A DNA stretch of 20,627 nt from Porogramme epimiltina (taxonomy: Eukaryota > Basidiomycota > Agaricomycetes > Polyporales > Polyporaceae): assembly GCA_900155495.1 (NCBI GenBank), contig FTLJ01000745.1:1-20627 (forward strand), in the 5' to 3' direction. Every line of letters starts with the position of its first letter. The first letter of the stretch is position 1. Below, piece after piece: positions 1 to 9,946 of this stretch. The position numbers and the translations under genes were made by a program. The notes below the pieces were generated by a model that was given only the letters and a program-made list of their open reading frames with translations, did not search any database and had not been told where the DNA came from.

Positions 1-92
1 CCCCCGCCCTCCCTCCACCCCTCCCTCCTTTTCTCCCCAACACATAAGATCGCACAAAAAGTGGGGGGTATTGACACGCCCCACCTACACAG

Positions 93-305
93 GTGATCGT
101 CATCATCGCGGCGCCGCCCGCGATCGTGTATCCGTTCATCCTCGACGTCGAGGGCTACCCGGGCCAGATCATCAACTTCTTTATCGTCATTGGCATCTTC
201 TGGCTGCGGTACACGAATACTCTCTCCTGTCTTCGCTGACGCGCGTGCCGGTGTGGTGGCCACTCGCAGTGTTCTCCGCCGCCGCGTCGCCGCGGATGTG
301 GTCTG
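93..305 (+). pseudogene. Amino-acid permease exon, relic (transmembrane segment piece)
   Basis: A 116-nt exon-like block (93-208) follows a good acceptor (CTACACAG) and ends at a GTAC donor. It encodes a hydrophobic stretch with the landmarks APPAIVYPFILDVEGYPG and INFFIVIGIFWLR. That is the pattern of a late transmembrane region (APPxxxxxFI...YP...FWLR) in Mup1/LAT-type fungal amino-acid permeases. About 30 nt further on, RVPVWWPLAVF (about 243-275) resembles the RPFKVWWPLAVFF segment that follows in this family, but the frame is broken: the direct reading reaches TGA at 238-240 and no clean splice joins the two pieces. The upstream exons would lie outside the window, and no C-terminal exon follows on this strand. 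I therefore read it as a remnant rather than the end of a working gene. The family call is from motif recognition only. Confidence 0.55.
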
Positions 306-761
306 TAAGTGCTCGCCACGCATAGCGTTTGTAGGCAGCCGTTCAGCGTGATTGTATGTGCCCCCTCGTCCCGTGGGTATCTCTTCGGCCGGGACCGCTG
401 TGCGCTCGCTTGATGACTTGTTTAAACAGGTGACCGCTCCCCAATAGCCCCATTTTCCCTTCCCCTACCACTGCCACTGTCTACAACGTCCTGTCCCGGC
501 GGTTATTGCATCTACTCAAGATTGTGGATATGGTACTCATATGTGGCAGTCCGATATCTAGCACAGTCGCTCATACTGCGAGTCCGGTTGGCCTTAATTT
601 ACCCTTTCAAGCCCTCTCGCTTACGAGCTTCTCCGTGACTTCACAGAGACTAATAATGTCTCCTTCGGTCGCAGGTACTGTATCGCAGACCGGGTACGCA
701 CGCCACAATTTGCACGATGCCGGTCTATATCTTATTCCTATGGCCCTATCAGCTTTGGAAG
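306..761. other. Stretch without a supported gene
   Basis: A strong donor-like GTAAGTG sits at 306, but no downstream permease exon is visible on this strand. From about 685 the DNA resembles the intron upstream of the DUF6699 gene's second exon (a 16-nt block at 685-700 matches the reverse complement of 4570-4585 with one mismatch). This part belongs to the same duplicated segment as the 762-882 relic. A 103-codon open frame at 506-817 runs across it and looks like chance. Confidence 0.5.
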
Positions 762-882
762 ACCCACAAACGACTCATTCGCGGATCGCGCAGCGAGTCC
801 GGACATACGTGGAATAGAGCCTGCGCCCTACGAGGTCCCCGTTGATTTGCGTCGAGAGGCGCGAGTGACACACGCGCCATGA
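762..882 (+). pseudogene. Truncated DUF6699-like gene fragment (5' part of the domain exon)
   Basis: After an acceptor-like TTTGGAAG, this frame encodes PTNDSFADRAASPDIRGIEP followed by APYEVPVDLRREA. This closely matches the start of exon 2 of the minus-strand gene at 4792-4007, which reads PTNDSFADGTANPDIREIEP then APYEVPVVVRREA. Similarity extends upstream into intron sequence (from about 685), so this is a genomic duplicate and not a processed copy. Just past the RREA block the two diverge; the relic reads VTHAP and stops (TGA 880-882), where the full gene continues with LQALHARL and the whole DUF6699-like core. The core is missing here. A GTGAGT donor lies at 884, right after the stop. 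It is inverted relative to its relative 3.2 kb away. Confidence 0.7.
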
Positions 883-1470
883 GGTGAGTGGATTCACCCT
901 TTGGTACGTCTCTGCTTCTTTGTCTTCAGCCACCCACACGCTGCTAGTGCCGCATGAGCCGTTGCGCTTGGGATTTAGGAGAACTCTAATTACAACCCTG
1001 AAACGCCCCATGGTTTCGTCGAGCTATACAAGCGCCGCGCCCGGCTATGCTTCCGCCTACACTTCCAAGATGTTCGACTTCAATATGCTCTTAAAAGCCT
1101 TCAAGGCTCTTCCTTCAACACAGTACGGGCTACGGAGTGTTGTGTATGACTTAGGGATGCTTGTGATTATGGCTCGCTACTGTTTATGCTACTGTATGTA
1201 CATAAACGATCCGCATGGGTACATGTAGAGCCAATGCGAGGATCACAATTATCCATACGCCTGTATACCTCGATGCCGAGCCTCTTAATTGTGGCTGCGG
1301 TCGAGACTGGCTAGCCTACTTGACTTTTTGCGCAAAATGCGTGAGGGTGCATGCCCGCCATGCTGCACGAAGAATAGGGGCGGAACGGAATGGTAAGGGG
1401 GAAGAAGAGTGGAGGGGACGGAGGGCGTGGGAGAGGAAGGCAGCATAACCGAGAGGAGAACTAGACATAC
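883..1470. other. Stretch without a supported gene
   Basis: A plausible unused intron (GTGAGT at 884 to TTCAG at 929) follows the DUF6699 relic. The 114-codon open frame on the plus strand and its antisense companions show no family motif. Nothing else is supported. Confidence 0.4.
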
Positions 1471-2153
1471 CAAAACAGCAACCATCCCGTCTTCTAGCGT
1501 GTACTTGAGAGGTACGAGTCCGTGATATAAGTACGCAGGCAGAATGCGCCACACGGCCCATTAGAGCACACGGACGACCATGATCGCGACGCCGATGAGG
1601 CTGTACCTGCTGTTAGCGTAAGTCATGTTAGAATGAACACCGACTCTTAAGGGGGGAGGGCGAGGAGGTTGTGGGCAGCGGCGCGACGGATGACCTGCGT
1701 AGGGCTGTGCTCGCGTCAGTTATGTTCTGATCTCTTCCATGCAGGTTGTGTACAGCGTGGCGAGAAGGCGGAGTAGAGGAAGGAAGAGAGCGTGGGGGAC
1801 AGGGGCGTACAGAGGGAAGAGGGTGGATGATAAGTGGTCCTCACCTAAGAACAACGAAAACTGTCAATACCCTCGACCTCCATGCCCAATGCTTTACTGA
1901 AGAACAGGTTCGCAACCACCACGCCCGACTCCGCTATCTCTTACCTCCGTCGCCGCCCTGTTCGGCCTTCTGTCAGCCCTCTACTCCTCTCTTCTCCTGA
2001 GGCTGTCATGCATCCCTAACCCGACCCACCACTGTCAGCTCAATACCGTTCTCCACACAAGAGGGTAAAGAAGGCCACTCACGAGATGTATGCGATATTC
2101 GCGGGGATCATGTAAAGCACCGTGCGTATGCCAAGGCCTAGCTGGCTCGCAAC
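1471..2153 (-). pseudogene. Amino-acid permease pseudogene (Mup1/LAT-type), three decayed exons
   Basis: Three blocks on the minus strand follow the order of one permease. Block 1 (2153-2083) encodes SQLGLGIRTVLYMIPANIAY and ends at a GTGAGT donor; it resembles the APLGLGxxTVLYxxxNxAY region. Block 2 (about 1942-1845) encodes EIAESGVVVANLFFSKALG, then needs a frame change to read LTVFVVL before a GTGAGG donor; a TAA lies directly upstream in its frame. Block 3 (1606-1471) follows a GCAG acceptor and encodes YSLIGVAIMVV, then RVL-stop-WAVWRILPAY, then LVPLKYTLEDGMVAVLV. The TAA (1564-1562) stands where the family usually has Tyr (VVYW). Phases between blocks 1 and 2 do not match, and the exon expected between blocks 2 and 3 is missing; a similar exon is found inverted at 93-208. 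Nonsense codon, frameshifts and missing exons indicate a dead gene. Confidence 0.7.
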
Positions 2154-4006
2154 CTTAGTATCTGGAGGTTCTCAACAGTACAGTTGCTGGACTCACATGG
2201 AACTCTTGACAACACAGGGGGAAGTACAATGCTTGCGGTGACCGGTAAACAAGCTACCGCATATGCAATGGATCCTCCACCGCATCGTCCCCTTTGCTAT
2301 GCATTGAAAGGAGACCACGGACGTCTTTGAGAACCGGTGGCAGTCGGGAGTCAAGTTGAGTGTCGAAGACAGCGACTTCGCGACATGTTGCGGGTGCGAA
2401 GCTGGGACACTCGGGACACTTGACAGCAGTCGTAAGGGAACGCCTAGGGCCTAGCCGCGTCCGAGTCAGCTCCAGCGCGACGCTTTCGGAGAGTAGCCTG
2501 AGGGCTGTGAGAGACGAGAAGGGGGAAAGTGGAGGGACTGACTCGTACAAGACGCGGGGGTTATCCGCAGTGGCGATTGAGGTGACACATTCATTTGGCA
2601 AAGGTGTCGATGCGTAGTCCTAGTCTCCCTCGTGGGTGCCCTGCATGTCTAGCGAGCACATAGCGACTTTCGTTATAATTCTGGTCGAAGACTTCTCACT
2701 TAGTTCGTTGAGTAGACAGTAAGTTTTGATCGCAGCAAGAAACACTTCATGGAGCACGACATGAAAGAGCGAAGTAGCGCGTGTGTGGAAGGAGAAAGCG
2801 GGGTAGAAGGAACGTAGAGAGTGGGTGGGGGAGTGAGAGTTAAATACGTACCAGGCGCCCTGATTGTTATGCCCACACTTCCTCAATGTCGCCATGAATA
2901 AGCCCATCTATGACCCTTGCAGATCCAGCAGGATCTCCGCCTTCCGGATTGCTGTGGTTTGGGACTGGGAGAAGCCCGGTCGTAGAAGAAACCGCGCGCT
3001 ACGTTGAGTAATCGAGGTGGACCAGTATGTGTCATGCTAGGCTGAAGATTGGACTGAATCGTATGCTACAGTCATAAGTTAAGGAAAGAGCATGCGTAGA
3101 AGGGGCACTCACGAAAGAGATACCGAGATTTATTCGTGCGGAAAGGGGAGAGGTTACCCCCTCCCGTTATGCACACAATGTGCTCGACGGAATGGCTGGT
3201 GAGTAGACTCTCCAGTACCGTTATACAACTTGGCGACATTCTTGGCAAATATGCACCTACAAAGTAGTGTAAGACTGGATGAACAACGGTCGTGACAACG
3301 ATATTAACTACTTAGCTCACCTGCTGGAAGAGAGGCGTCTTCTAAGTTCTGAAGTCCAACATCGAGGGACGTTGACTTGAGCGAAGCGAGATATCAGGAA
3401 AAGCACGGGACGTTAGAGAGAAAGTCGAATAGAGGAATGAGGACGCGCGGCCGGGAATTTGGACAAGTCTGTGAAGGGGGCAATTGAGCCAGGAGCACAG
3501 GGACAGGACACGCCAGTGAACCAACATAGGTGCACGTGACCAACAATATAGTATTCCCCCTAATACAAAATGTATTAGACTCGAACCCCGCGAATGAATT
3601 TTCGTGAGAGCGGGCTACAGAGGGCACTTGATGTCCTGATCTTTCGGCTTCCCTCCCAGATTCTGTTGTAATCGGTCTCATCGGTCTAATGACATCCCGA
3701 GGGGCGCATATTTATATAAACTACGACCAAAAGAGAAGCATTTGTCGCAAACAGTGACCGGCGCCGTACATACTACGTCATTCAACGTCCACCTCAATAC
3801 CCTAACTGAGATACTATTACACTTTAAAGGTTGGCCTTCAAACTTCGAACGCTCTCCCGCCATCACGCCGCTGCAGGATGGATACAGATCCACAATTACA
3901 CCCACTACTACAACCATTCTTGCGGTACGAGGCGCGGGTTGGGGTGGCTTTTGTATGGAATAGTCCGTCAATCTCAAACGTTGGAATGGGAATAGCCGGA
4001 GGAGAC
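2154..4006. other. Intergenic or decayed DNA, no supported gene
   Basis: I searched both strands for the missing N-terminal permease exons and found none that I can defend. Several donor-like GTGAGT sequences on the minus strand (for example near 2195 and 3110) have no coding partner. If the DUF6699 gene ending at 4007 is spliced further, a 38-residue alternative C-terminal exon would lie at about 3951-3838. Otherwise I see nothing here. Confidence 0.4.
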
Positions 4007-4792
4007 TCACGCATTGGACCAAGCGACCTCGTATTCCGTCGCCTCACCCAGCTGTCCGTCCAACGGCTTCAAAATGAGGACCAGGTACCCATCGTCGGCG
4101 TGGTTGGGTGGGTAAAAGTCAATGAGGGAGGGGACTCCTTGGGCATCAAGCTGGCCAATCCGCCGGCGGAACGCCTCCATAGCAGCCGGGTAGGGCATGC
4201 TAATCAGAGATGCCGGCGGCGGGGCATACAGTGCCGTATAGAGAGCAGCTTGGAGCTCTCCGATGGTAACGTAGCCAAATCTGGCTTCCACTACGAACGA
4301 AACCCGCACGTCGCTGCTGGGAAGAGCGAGACGGACGCGCATCGACCCATACATCTTGAAAAGCCGCGCGTGAAGTGCTTGGAGAGTCAAGGACGGAGTA
4401 TTCGCTTCGCGGCGCACGACGACGGGGACCTCGTAAGGCGCAGGCTCTATCTCGCGTATGTCGGGATTGGCAGTGCCGTCTGCAAAGGAATCGTTTGTAG
4501 GGCTTCCGAAGCTGATGTGGCCGTTGAGTATTAGAAACAAAGCTACCGCGCACAAGTTGCACAACGGCCTGCGTACCCAGTCTGCACTCCATCGCCAATG
4601 ATCACTGTGTTACGTCTCGATATCCCAAGTAGTCGACCAAACACTCTATGGGAGCATGATTGAACTGTGAGCCTATGTACACAAGACTTCAACGTGCTGG
4701 ACTTACGAGGAGCCTGACGGGGAGGGCGTGTTTGAACCCCTTGGGATAGAAGGCGGCCTTCGAAGGAGTTTGGACAGAAGCTTTCCAGGCAT
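4007..4792 (-). CDS. DUF6699-like domain protein, two exons
   Basis: Exons 4792-4707 and 4502-4007 join in phase (GGC TCC TC|C CCT ACA) to give 193 residues. Exon 1 encodes a basic, Pro/Ser-rich leader starting MPGKLLSKLLRRPPS and ending in a GTAAGT donor; the acceptor is CGGAAG. The C-terminal half carries YVTIGELQAALYTALYAPP, followed by EAFRRRIGQLDAQGVPSLIDF and YLVLILKP. That matches the pattern of the basidiomycete DUF6699 family (YVTVGDVL.AIY.AL, then a helical RR segment, then a strand-rich end). The family has no known biochemical role, and none can be inferred here. The 204-nt intron is long for this locus and might hide a small exon. The final codons (TCC AAT GC|GTGAGT) also form a perfect donor, so a longer spliced C-terminus is possible. 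A truncated inverted relative lies at 762-882. No TATA box is visible. Confidence 0.72.
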
Positions 4793-5049
4793 GACGGACG
4801 TTTCGTGTAAGATCGTATCCAGTGAATGTGCAAGAGACGTGGATGAGGCACACGACGTGGGCAGATGGTGTTCGGGAACGGTAGCAGCGCTAGGGAGGGG
4901 CAGCGAAGAACGAGTCCCACATACAGGCAAAAGCTAATACTATCGTGGGATTGAATCAAACTGTAGATGTGCGGCAAAATCCGCGAGTTGCCACTTGGAT
5001 AAGACAGCGACATCGACATCCTCAGACAACTGGGAGAGAATTCGGTTTC

Positions 5050-5550
5050 TTAGATCAGCCACTTCCTAAACCTTGTCGTGAGGCTGTCTCTCTGCAGCAG
5101 TTCGTCGATAACAGATGGGGAAAGTATGCAAGATAATCTATAAACGGAAGGGCCATCTGGTGAGCGGACCGCTGAAATTGGTTACGAAATACACGCACCT
5201 ATCGCTTGCTTGAGCCCCAGGTATCCCACGTCACCTAAGGTTTCACACGTGAATTCGCAAGTGACCCGCACTTCGACCCGTGAGAACCGCTGCTGAGGAC
5301 GTGGATGGGGACAGAATGGCCACGAGGTAAGCGCCTGGGCAACCATCTCCTGAAGCAATGGACACTTCAGCCCACCGTCCTCCCGTGGCGAGAACGTGAC
5401 CAACGTTCCCGCAGGGGTAAAAGGACGTGAAGTTGAACACTCACATAGGCTATGAACACCTTTAGCGGAAAGCAGGCTGTGGCGTGCGATCACAGCTATG
5501 GAGCCAAGCAAGCGTAGAGGGTAGTCCCAGAACACTTCGAGCTGCGTCAT
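5050..5550 (-). CDS. Hypothetical protein, two exons, unknown family
   Basis: Exon 5550-5199 and exon 5156-5050 join in phase across a 42-nt intron (GATAG|GTGCGT ... CACCAG|ATGGC), giving 152 residues ending at TAA 5052-5050. The best supported part is the end: VEVRVTCEFTCETLGDVGYL, GLKQAI, then DGPSVYRLSCILSPSVIDEL, LQRDSLTTRFRKWLI. The splice converts an otherwise interrupted reading into a continuous, well-composed C-terminus, which is the main argument for a gene. I do not recognise the family. No signal peptide is clear, though residues 8-27 are mildly hydrophobic. The start is uncertain: ATG 5550 begins the longest frame, but a typical intron (GTGAGC 5619 to TTTAG 5560) and a TATA-like box at 5776-5770 suggest an upstream exon. 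It lies 258 bp upstream of the DUF6699 gene on the same strand. Confidence 0.5.
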
Positions 5551-5769
5551 GTAGGGGCATCTAAACGAGAGGGCATGAACATCGTGAGTAGACCCCGTTA
5601 TAGATACAAAATCGGCTCACGGCGTAAACAAAACCAGAAACTTGATGCTCGACGCTGAGATTCAAGGCGCATCTATACTCATCGATGTGTTGGAGGTGTG
5701 GGTCGAGATCGGGGGTATGATGAGATGGTGGTAGAGGGTGAAGATGGGGATCTTGGGGAGTGGCTAGCC

Positions 5770-5776
5770 CTTTATA
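5770..5776 (-). promoter_or_regulatory. Possible TATA box for the 5550-5050 gene
   Basis: The minus strand reads CCAATATAAAGGG here. It lies about 220 bp upstream of the assumed ATG and is followed by a pyrimidine-rich leader. The first ATG after it (about 5666) opens only a six-codon frame (MSIDAP-stop), which would be an upstream ORF if transcription starts here. Confidence 0.35.
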
Positions 5777-7825
5777 TTGGTAACGGGGGCAGGAAAGAGC
5801 ATAAGCGCCCAGGCCCATCGCTCGACCAACCCCCACGCTCCAGCGCCACTTACACTGGACCCTCCGATCCCCCCGACAGCGCGGGGGCCTCACCGAAACA
5901 TATCACTCAAAAAGTTCTACAAAACCAGCCTATAAAGGTCAGTGTTTCTAGCAAGCGATGAACCACAGCCTCACGGAATGCAGCAGTGTCATGACCCCCC
6001 AACCTGCCGGACAGCCAAACAGTACTTATGAATGAGGCGATAGACCCCGTGCACTTCCCGTAAAGAGTTAGTGATGCGGTCCCTCCCTACATATCCAGTG
6101 GCTTGCGCCTACCAGCGCTGTCCCGTACACCTATATACCCACATCCATGTTGTTGCGTTGCCGTACTCTCGCATCAGGCCGCCGGAAGCCCATTCGACGC
6201 CCTGACATTACTGACATCGCACCTTGGCAAAGTGCGGCGAAAGCCGTCTACCCACCCCACCCCCCACAACTTTATAGGGACTTAAAGATGCTTCCTCAGT
6301 TATTTTCCGTCATGCTCGACGTGCACTGACAAGGCCTTTGAGCGCACCTGGCACGACCAGGCTACCAGGCGACTTGCACGGAGGAATAATGCAGCACACG
6401 TCGGTGGCGAGGAGGCCCACAGGGACGACCTTGATTTGGGCGCCCGCCCCTTTGATAAGGCCTGGCGTTACTACTGTACCTGCGTCGGGTAACTAGCACT
6501 AAGCCTGTATCCGAGTCACATCTTCCTGAGCCCCGCAAAACAAACAGCCTGAGTCTTCCGTTCAGCCTGAGGGTAGATTCCGGGGCATGGTTGTCACTGG
6601 GCGTCAGAGGTTACTGCCAGCACGGACGGATGGTGCGAAGAATTCACTAGGCCCGGGAACTATGCCCAACGGGGCGGGATGGAACCCCGTGATTTCGATC
6701 ATTGAGTTTAAGCACAGTCCAGGAAGGCTGCTCTAAGGCAACTTGGTGCCGCCCGCACTACTCCCAGGCCGAAGCCACTGCCAGTACTTAGTCTTTGTGC
6801 CAGTCGAGATATATAACCTAGCGTGAGCGGAAATCCTGCGTTTTACTGCTCTGAGGACAAGGCGAAATAGACAGTGACAGCTATCATCAGATCCGTAGGC
6901 TCCCACGAAATAAAAACGCACACGGCGGACTCTCGTCGGACTCAACGTGGATCACGTATTTTCATCGGGCTGAGGCTGGGACTGAGTGCGAGCTGCGGGA
7001 TCGATCACCTGCCCCTCCCCTTCGCGACCTGAATTTCTGTGACCCACCAGAGCTCCGTTCAGACTGCTGTGTGGTGATTATGTTGTGAAGAGCCTATCAA
7101 TCTGGTTATAGCCGTAGGATGGTTGTAAGTTTATCGCGTGTTCGATGGTCTACAGTCTTCTATGGGTCTTTCGGACCAGAATTGATGAACTCCGGTATAC
7201 CTCTCCCCCTCCTTGATTTTTCGCCAGTCGGGCAGGCTTAGACGTGATAAGTAGATGAGATATATCTCCTTGTATGTTTTCCAAACATAGTCTTCTACAA
7301 TGCGAAAGATCGAAGCAAATCATCTCAGAAAATCCATTATCGTGCCATTATGCATGGCTCCCTCAGACAGTCACTCCTGCCCTCGCAACCGTAGACACCT
7401 CCACATCAACTGCCTGATATGGTAATGCGTGACCTCCTGTATAACCCTAGATTAGGTCTTATTGGTAACCCCTGTAACAGGGTTTATCGCACTGTGTAGT
7501 CACCAGAGCACGCTGTTGCAGCTGCCGCCGGACCACTGTCTGTAGCATGCCATAGCGATGCCGTAGGCCCTGGTGCACTGCATAGCAATGACCGGAGTCT
7601 GGTAGCGCTGTGTGTTACACCCTTGCTTGGGGGATAATGACGTAGTGGTCTGGGGCAATGGGCCCACCTTTATTGTATCACCTCGCGGAGGGTGAGGCGT
7701 TGTATACGTAGTGCGACTTGTGCATGCAGTCCTACGAATATACTGATGGAGGAAACAAAGTCTTATTAAGACTATACACTACTAGTACAATGGCAGCGGT
7801 GTAAATATATGTGCTCTTGGGCGGG
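5777..7825. other. Long stretch without a complete gene
   Basis: Apart from the orphan frame at 6286-6492, I find no coding signature, no tRNA or rRNA gene, no terminal repeats and no transposase motif that I can name. Short loosely repeated phrases occur around 7550-7590 (CATAGCGATGCCG and CATAGCAATGACCGG), too weak to call a repeat family. Confidence 0.4.
6286..6492 (+). other. Orphan coding-like open frame without a start codon
   Basis: This frame is open for about 68 codons to TAA 6490-6492. The distal part reads like real protein: DKAFERTWHDQATRRLARRN, then EEAHRDDLDLGARPFDKAW and RYYCTCVG. There is no ATG in the frame and no obvious acceptor, so this could be a mobile-element or gene remnant, or chance. 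I do not recognise a family. Confidence 0.25.
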
Positions 7826-7833
7826 TATATAAG
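7826..7833 (+). promoter_or_regulatory. TATA-like box upstream of the 7875 fragment
   Basis: GGGTATATAAGACTTGG on the plus strand, about 50 bp before the coding-like fragment. The first downstream ATG (7880) is in a different frame from the coding-like first half, so a promoter role is doubtful. Confidence 0.25.
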
Positions 7834-7874
7834 ACTTGGGAGGTGTAGCTCGGGATTGAGTAGCAGTACGTGCG

Positions 7875-8220
7875 GAATATGATCAACGACTGCAGTTCTA
7901 TGCGCCCGAGAAGGCGCTGTGGGGGTACTCCGGGAGGACGCAGTCCATCATCAAGACGACGATGCGGTTCGATGTGCTGGCGAACATGCGGATGCAACAG
8001 GTGTGGCACTCCCTTGAGACGCACCACGGGATCTTCAACAGCGCGTTCACCGAGGACGCGCTCGGCAGGGGCGTGGGCTACGCGGCGGGCGGCGGGCGGC
8101 AGGGAGGAGACCACAACGTGGGTGCTGCTCGTGATAGGCTACGAGAACAAGGTCGGGCTCGCTATCGCAGAGATCACAAACCTTGCGCACCAGATGAGAG
8201 CAGACTCCGCCGCAGGCGGC
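7875..8220 (+). pseudogene. Unidentified gene fragment with an apparent frameshift
   Basis: From 7875 one frame reads as a normal globular protein: EYDQRLQFYAPEKALWGYSG, RTQSIIKTTMRFDVLANMRM, QQVWHSLETHHGIFNSAFTE, DALGR. A good acceptor (GACTGCAG) precedes the TTC at 7896, so the exon may begin there. Near 8080-8105, in a GGGCGGC-rich slip-prone run, protein-like sequence moves to another frame (ETTTWVLLVIGYENKVGLAI, AEITNLAHQ). No intron of normal size can bridge the change (the only candidate is about 30 nt). I read this as a truncated, frame-broken copy of an unknown gene; a sequencing error in the GC-rich run is the alternative. No start, donor or remaining exons were found. I do not recognise the family. 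It converges on bub3, which ends at 8392. Confidence 0.45.
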
Positions 8221-8391
8221 TCTCGTATCCTAAGCGGTCATGCGGCGGATTGCATTGCACTCGAACCATGGCACTTCTCCAAATTCCTTCCTGCGATGGG
8301 GTCAGTTGAGGGTTGATAGCACACGCTGATCGATAGATCAACGAGAATGACTACCATTGAGCATACACCTAAAACACGAGAGACAGCATGC

Positions 8392-9946
8392 CTAGCTCCC
8401 AGCCCACCCTTTTGGCTACCACCCGACAAGCATATTAGCATGAAGCCATGACTAAAGGATCAAGAACGCACCTTAACTTCCTCGCCAACGTTTTTGATGA
8501 ACACCGTAGGCCGCTCGGCCGTCCTCGCGCCCTCCTCACCCTCCTCCCACGTGTAGCTGACACCGACCGCGAGTTTCGTTCCATCACAGCTGAACGCGAT
8601 TGATGGTACTGGCGCGGCGTATTTAGGATACTGCCGCAGTCGTTTCTTCGACTTGTGGTCCCAGATTGAGACAGTACCGTCGGAGCCAGCAGATGCGAAC
8701 GTGTTGTAGCTGATGGGGGAGAGGCATACCCGTAAGCACGGCGGACGCGGACAGTTCGGGGGCGACAGAGGGATTGTACAGGAAAGGGGGAGTGTCGAAG
8801 AGATGGAGAGCTTACACAGGGTGGAACGCGAGCGCATTCACCGGCCATACGTGGTCTACGTCGTCAATCGTCTGCCGGTGGCACTTGAACGCATACTTCT
8901 TCTCCTGCGCCTGCGGGCTGGGGTCGAAGTACTCCACGGCGATCCGTCCCTCGACTGAGCCTGTCGCGTATCCTGCAAACACCCATCCATAAAGCCCCGC
9001 TCCTTCTGCTGCCCTGAAACCACGAAGAAAACGCACCTTGACCATCCACCATGCACGCGAGCGCGCGGGTCATGAACTTGAGGCTGCTCTCGCGGGTCTG
9101 TGCAGGCGCGTCCATCTTGCGAATGTCGTAGATGTGGTAGAGGCGGCTCGCCATCGCGACGACGAGGACGTTGTTGACGAGGTCCATGTGGTAGACTCGC
9201 TCGGGAACTTTGTGGGAGGATTGCTCGGCTTGCTGTGCGCGGGGGTCCCAGAAGCGCACCGTCCTATCCCAGGAGCCCGTCACAAGTGCATCTATGCGCA
9301 TGCTGAGTAAGGATGGGCACAGGAAGAGGGGGGGAGGGGGGAAGAAGGCAAGGCGCACGTACTTTGTTCGCGAGCCCAGTTCATGCTCGAAATCGCGTCA
9401 GAGTGTTGGCCGAGATGATTCATCTTCTCGGTTTCGAACTCAAGTCTGAGCAGGCGATGGAACATGTTGATGTAAGGAGACTATGGCGAAGGAGACGGGG
9501 ACGACAACTCACTCTCTGACGGAAGTATCCAATCCACCACTATATCCATGGGTTGCGTCGGAGAAGCAGCATGCGAGCACAGCTGCTCGATGGTCGTACT
9601 TGGATTTCTGTTCATTTGTTGATACGTCGTAGAAGCGCACAGTCTGAAGAAGTGTCAGTTTGGTCCAAACGGCCAGATACAAAAGTAGAAGACAGGGATA
9701 AAACGCCCCTTCCCGGACCATCCGCTTCACCCGTCCTTCCCCGCCTCCTCCCCCGCGCGCAGAACCCACAAGGGCAGAAGCGTGACTCACCGTGTCCCAT
9801 GATGATACGAGGAGATGTGAAGGGTTTGTGGGCGAGAAGCGAACCGAGGACACGCTATCGAATGGTGGAGACGCGAGTTCGAATTGATCTGAGCAGAGGA
9901 CAGTCAGGCTACGCCATTGGAACAAGGAGGAAAACGTACCAGCCAT
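8392..9946 (-). CDS. bub3: Spindle assembly checkpoint WD40 protein Bub3
   Basis: Eight coding exons: 9946-9940, 9888-9791, 9643-9513, 9445-9363, 9291-9037, 8972-8816, 8709-8472 and 8415-8392. They join in phase to 993 nt (330 aa, against 328 in human Bub3). Diagnostic stretches are [19 protein letters not shown] at the N-terminus, [11 protein letters not shown] (about residues 112-122), [27 protein letters not shown] and [20 protein letters not shown] (about 248-267). Together they form the Bub3 seven-bladed propeller. By family knowledge Bub3 binds phosphorylated MELT repeats of the kinetochore protein KNL1/Spc105 and brings Bub1 and the BubR1/Mad3 protein to unattached kinetochores. The first coding exon holds only ATGGCTG; without the last intron the protein would end VRS, whereas splicing yields the tail PKGWAGS. 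Intron lengths are 51, 147, 67, 71, 64, 106 and 56 nt. No TATA box is evident. Confidence 0.96.

Noticed and set aside
3560..3610. tRNA-like GGTTCGAGTC on the minus strand
   Set aside because: The flanking bases do not form a T-stem, and no acceptor or anticodon arm can be drawn.
3878..4534. 218-codon plus-strand frame opposite the DUF6699 gene
   Set aside because: It is antisense to the well-supported domain sequence and has no recognisable family of its own.
4200..4598. 132-codon minus-strand frame overlapping the DUF6699 gene
   Set aside because: It is the out-of-frame shadow of exon 2 and the intron; the composition is Arg/Ser-rich and there is no domain.
7500..7600. Repeated CATAGCNATG phrases as a tandem or CRISPR-like repeat
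   Set aside because: Only two imperfect copies with no regular spacing; CRISPR arrays are not expected in a fungal nuclear genome.
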